A DNA stretch of 64,000 bases. It comes from Vibrio sinus (GTDB taxonomy: Bacteria; Pseudomonadota; Gammaproteobacteria; Enterobacterales; Vibrionaceae). The stretch lies in NCBI RefSeq assembly GCF_023634645.1, contig NZ_JAMKMR010000004.1, positions 124,001-188,000 on the forward strand, given 5' to 3'. A program made the translations under genes and the position numbers. Below the pieces are notes generated by a model, which was given only the letters and a program-made list of their open reading frames with translations, searched no databases and was not told the origin of the DNA. Position 1 is the first letter of the stretch. Each line of letters starts with the position of its first letter. Shown one piece after another: positions 62,146-64,000 of this stretch.

Positions 62146-64000
62146 ATGTCAATCGAGATTAATGTACCAGATATCGGTGCGGATGAAGTTGAAGTTACTG
62201 AGATTCTTGTCAGCGTAGGCGACAAGGTTGAAGAAGAGCAGTCTCTGATCACTGTTGAAGGTGACAAAGCTTCAATGGAAGTACCGGCTTCTCAAGCTGG
62301 TATCGTAAAAGAGATCAAAGTATCTGAAGGCGATAAAGTCTCTACTGGTTCTCTTATTATGGTCTTTGAAGGTGAAGGAGCGGCGGCAGCGCCAGCTCCT
62401 GCAGCAGAAGCGGCTCCAGCGGCTGCGCCTGCTCCAGCAGGCGCGGCAGAACTTAAAGAAGTTCACGTACCAGATATCGGTGGCGACGAAGTTGAAGTGA
62501 CTGAAATCATGGTAGCCGTTGGCGACAGCATCGAAGAAGAGCAATCTCTTATCACTGTTGAAGGCGACAAAGCTTCTATGGAAGTACCTGCACCTTTTGC
62601 AGGCACGCTAAAAGAGATCAAAGTTGCAGCAGGCGATAAAGTATCGACTGGCTCTCTTATCATGGTGTTCGAAGTTGCAGGCTCAGGCGCTCCAGCGGCT
62701 CCAGCAGCAGTTGAAGCACCGGCTGCAGCTCCAGCAGCTGGAACACCGGCCCTAAAAGAAGTCAACGTTCCTGATATCGGCGGTGATGAAGTTGAAGTGA
62801 CTGAAATCATGGTAGCGGTTGGCGACAGCATTGAAGAAGAGCAGTCTCTCATCACTGTTGAAGGCGACAAAGCTTCTATGGAAGTACCAGCACCTTTCGC
62901 AGGCACGGTTAAAGAGATCAAGATTGCGACAGGCGACAAAGTATCGACTGGTTCTCTTATCATGGTGTTTGAAGTGGCGGGTGCAGCACCTGCTCCGGCA
63001 GCAGCTCCAGCTCAATCGGCGGCACCTGCATCAGCGCCAGCGGCAGCGCCAAAAGCGGCGGCTCCAGCTGCGTCAACTGGCGACTTCCAAGAAAACAACG
63101 AGTACGCTCACGCGTCTCCAGTGGTTCGCCGTCTAGCACGTGAGTTTGGTGTTAACCTTGCGAAGGTGAAAGGTACTGGTCGTAAGAGCCGTATCGTTAA
63201 AGAAGACGTACAAAACTATGTGAAAGAAGCGCTTAAACGTCTTGAGTCTGGTGCAGCTGCATCAGGCAAAGGTGATGGCGCAGCTCTTGGTCTTCTACCT
63301 TGGCCAAAAGTGGACTTCAGCAAGTTCGGTGAAACTGAGCTTAAGCCTCTTTCTCGCATCAAGAAGATCTCAGGTGCGAACCTACACCGTAACTGGGTGA
63401 TGATCCCTCATGTTACTCAATGGGATAATGCTGACATCACAGAAGTTGAGCAATTCCGTAAAGAGCAGAATGCGATTGAAGCTAAGAAAGACTCTGGCAT
63501 CAAGATCACTCCGCTTGTGTTCATCATGAAAGCGGCAGCGAAAGCACTAGAAGCTTTCCCATCGTTCAACTCTTCTCTATCGGATGACGGTGAAAGCCTA
63601 ATCCTGAAGAAATACGTGAACGTTGGTATCGCAGTAGACACGCCAAATGGCCTAGTGGTTCCTGTGTTCAAAGACGTGAACAAGAAAGGCATCTACGAGC
63701 TTTCTGAAGAGCTAATGGCAGTATCGAAGAAGGCGCGCGCTGGTAAACTGACTGCGGCTGACATGCAAGGCGGTTGTTTCACTATCTCTAGCTTGGGCGG
63801 TATTGGTGGTACGGCATTTACCCCAATCGTCAATGCACCAGAAGTGGGCATCCTAGGTGTGTCTAAGTCTGAGATGAAACCTGTATGGAATGGCAAAGAG
63901 TTTGAGCCACGACTACAGCTTCCTCTATCTCTGTCTTACGATCACCGAGTGATCGATGGGGCAGAAGGTGCACGTTTCATTACGTACCTAAATGCATGTC
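62146..64000 (+). CDS. aceF: Dihydrolipoamide acetyltransferase (PDH E2), 3'-truncated by window edge
   Basis: Begins ATG at 62146 (TAGGAA ribosome site), 28 bp after aceE, and runs off the end; about 618 codons are seen. Three tandem lipoyl domains each carry the lipoylated lysine in GDKAS (near residues 40, 144 and 244), joined by Ala/Pro-rich linkers. The E3-binding domain is at about 319-360 ([16 protein letters not shown]). The catalytic domain has H600 in SYDHRVIDG. It forms the complex core and transfers acetyl groups to CoA. Three lipoyl domains are the usual number in gammaproteobacterial E2. Confidence 0.97.
   Translation, partial: MSIEINVPDIGADEVEVTEILVSVGDKVEEEQSLITVEGDKASMEVPASQAGIVKEIKVSEGDKVSTGSLIMVFEGEGAAAAPAPAAEAAPAAAPAPAGAAELKEVHVPDIGGDEVEVTEIMVAVGDSIEEEQSLITVEGDKASMEVPAPFAGTLKEIKVAAGDKVSTGSLIMVFEVAGSGAPAAPAAVEAPAAAPAAGTPALKEVNVPDIGGDEVEVTEIMVAVGDSIEEEQSLITVEGDKASMEVPAPFAGTVKEIKIATGDKVSTGSLIMVFEVAGAAPAPAAAPAQSAAPASAPAAAPKAAAPAASTGDFQENNEYAHASPVVRRLAREFGVNLAKVKGTGRKSRIVKEDVQNYVKEALKRLESGAAASGKGDGAALGLLPWPKVDFSKFGETELKPLSRIKKISGANLHRNWVMIPHVTQWDNADITEVEQFRKEQNAIEAKKDSGIKITPLVFIMKAAAKALEAFPSFNSSLSDDGESLILKKYVNVGIAVDTPNGLVVPVFKDVNKKGIYELSEELMAVSKKARAGKLTAADMQGGCFTISSLGGIGGTAFTPIVNAPEVGILGVSKSEMKPVWNGKEFEPRLQLPLSLSYDHRVIDGAEGARFITYLNAC

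Noticed and set aside
62463..62963. A 166-codon minus-strand frame with duplicated peptides
   Set aside because: It is the antisense of the repeated lipoyl domains of aceF; the repetition comes from the real gene.

Overview
The window is chromosomal DNA of a Vibrio-type gammaproteobacterium. The evidence is the protein sequences and the housekeeping gene order: alaS-lysC-csrA-tRNA(Ser/Arg); oadGAB; gshA; corC-family gene-ypjD-ffh-rpsP-rimM-trmD-rplS; yacG-zapD-coaE-pilD-pilC-pilB-pilA-nadC-ampD; fldB-xerD-dsbC-recJ; pdhR-aceE-aceF. The first gene (a DUF535/YbjX-like protein) and the last (aceF) are cut by the window edges. No rRNA operon, CRISPR array, prophage or transposase gene is visible.

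Layout. Positions 1-6000 hold translation and regulation genes (alaS, lysC, csrA) and an array of eight tRNAs: two Ser-GCT and six Arg-ACG. Positions 6050-13700 hold a sodium-pumping oxaloacetate decarboxylase operon, a quinone-reductase-like gene, yqaA and a large M16 lipoprotein peptidase. gshA and a small SLT-type lipoprotein follow. Positions 16145-38853 are an accessory island. Positions 40640-64000 are again ordinary core genes: signal recognition particle, ribosome maturation, type IV pilus assembly, NAD synthesis, cell-wall recycling, disulfide isomerisation, recombination and pyruvate dehydrogenase.

The main discovery is the island. It encodes a type VI secretion system of the Francisella kind (T6SS subtype ii, the 'FPI' type), not the common subtype i of vibrios. 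One divergent arm (minus strand) reads pdpA-pdpB-iglE-vgrG-iglH-dotU-iglI-PAAR-like, close to the order in the Francisella pathogenicity island. The other arm (plus strand) reads iglA-iglB-iglC-iglD-iglJ, then a small membrane protein and a degenerate RNase T2-like protein. A second IglC (tube) paralogue sits alone at the left end. IglA/IglB would form the sheath, the IglC proteins the inner tube, a 164-residue VgrG with the PdpA hub and a PAAR-like tip the spike, IglD/IglH/IglJ the baseplate, and IglE/PdpB/DotU the envelope complex. No ClpV, and no recognisable iglF, pdpC, pdpD or pdpE, is present. The PAAR-like protein carries about 1,130 extra N-terminal residues rich in Gln and Ser and is the best effector candidate.

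The island is flanked by two near-identical 264-bp MITE-like elements in inverted orientation (16145-16408 and 38590-38853), with decayed copies beside the left one. luxS, which usually follows gshA in vibrios, is not found here. Just outside the right element lies an endonuclease/exonuclease/phosphatase-fold gene that could be a cargo gene or an unrelated passenger.
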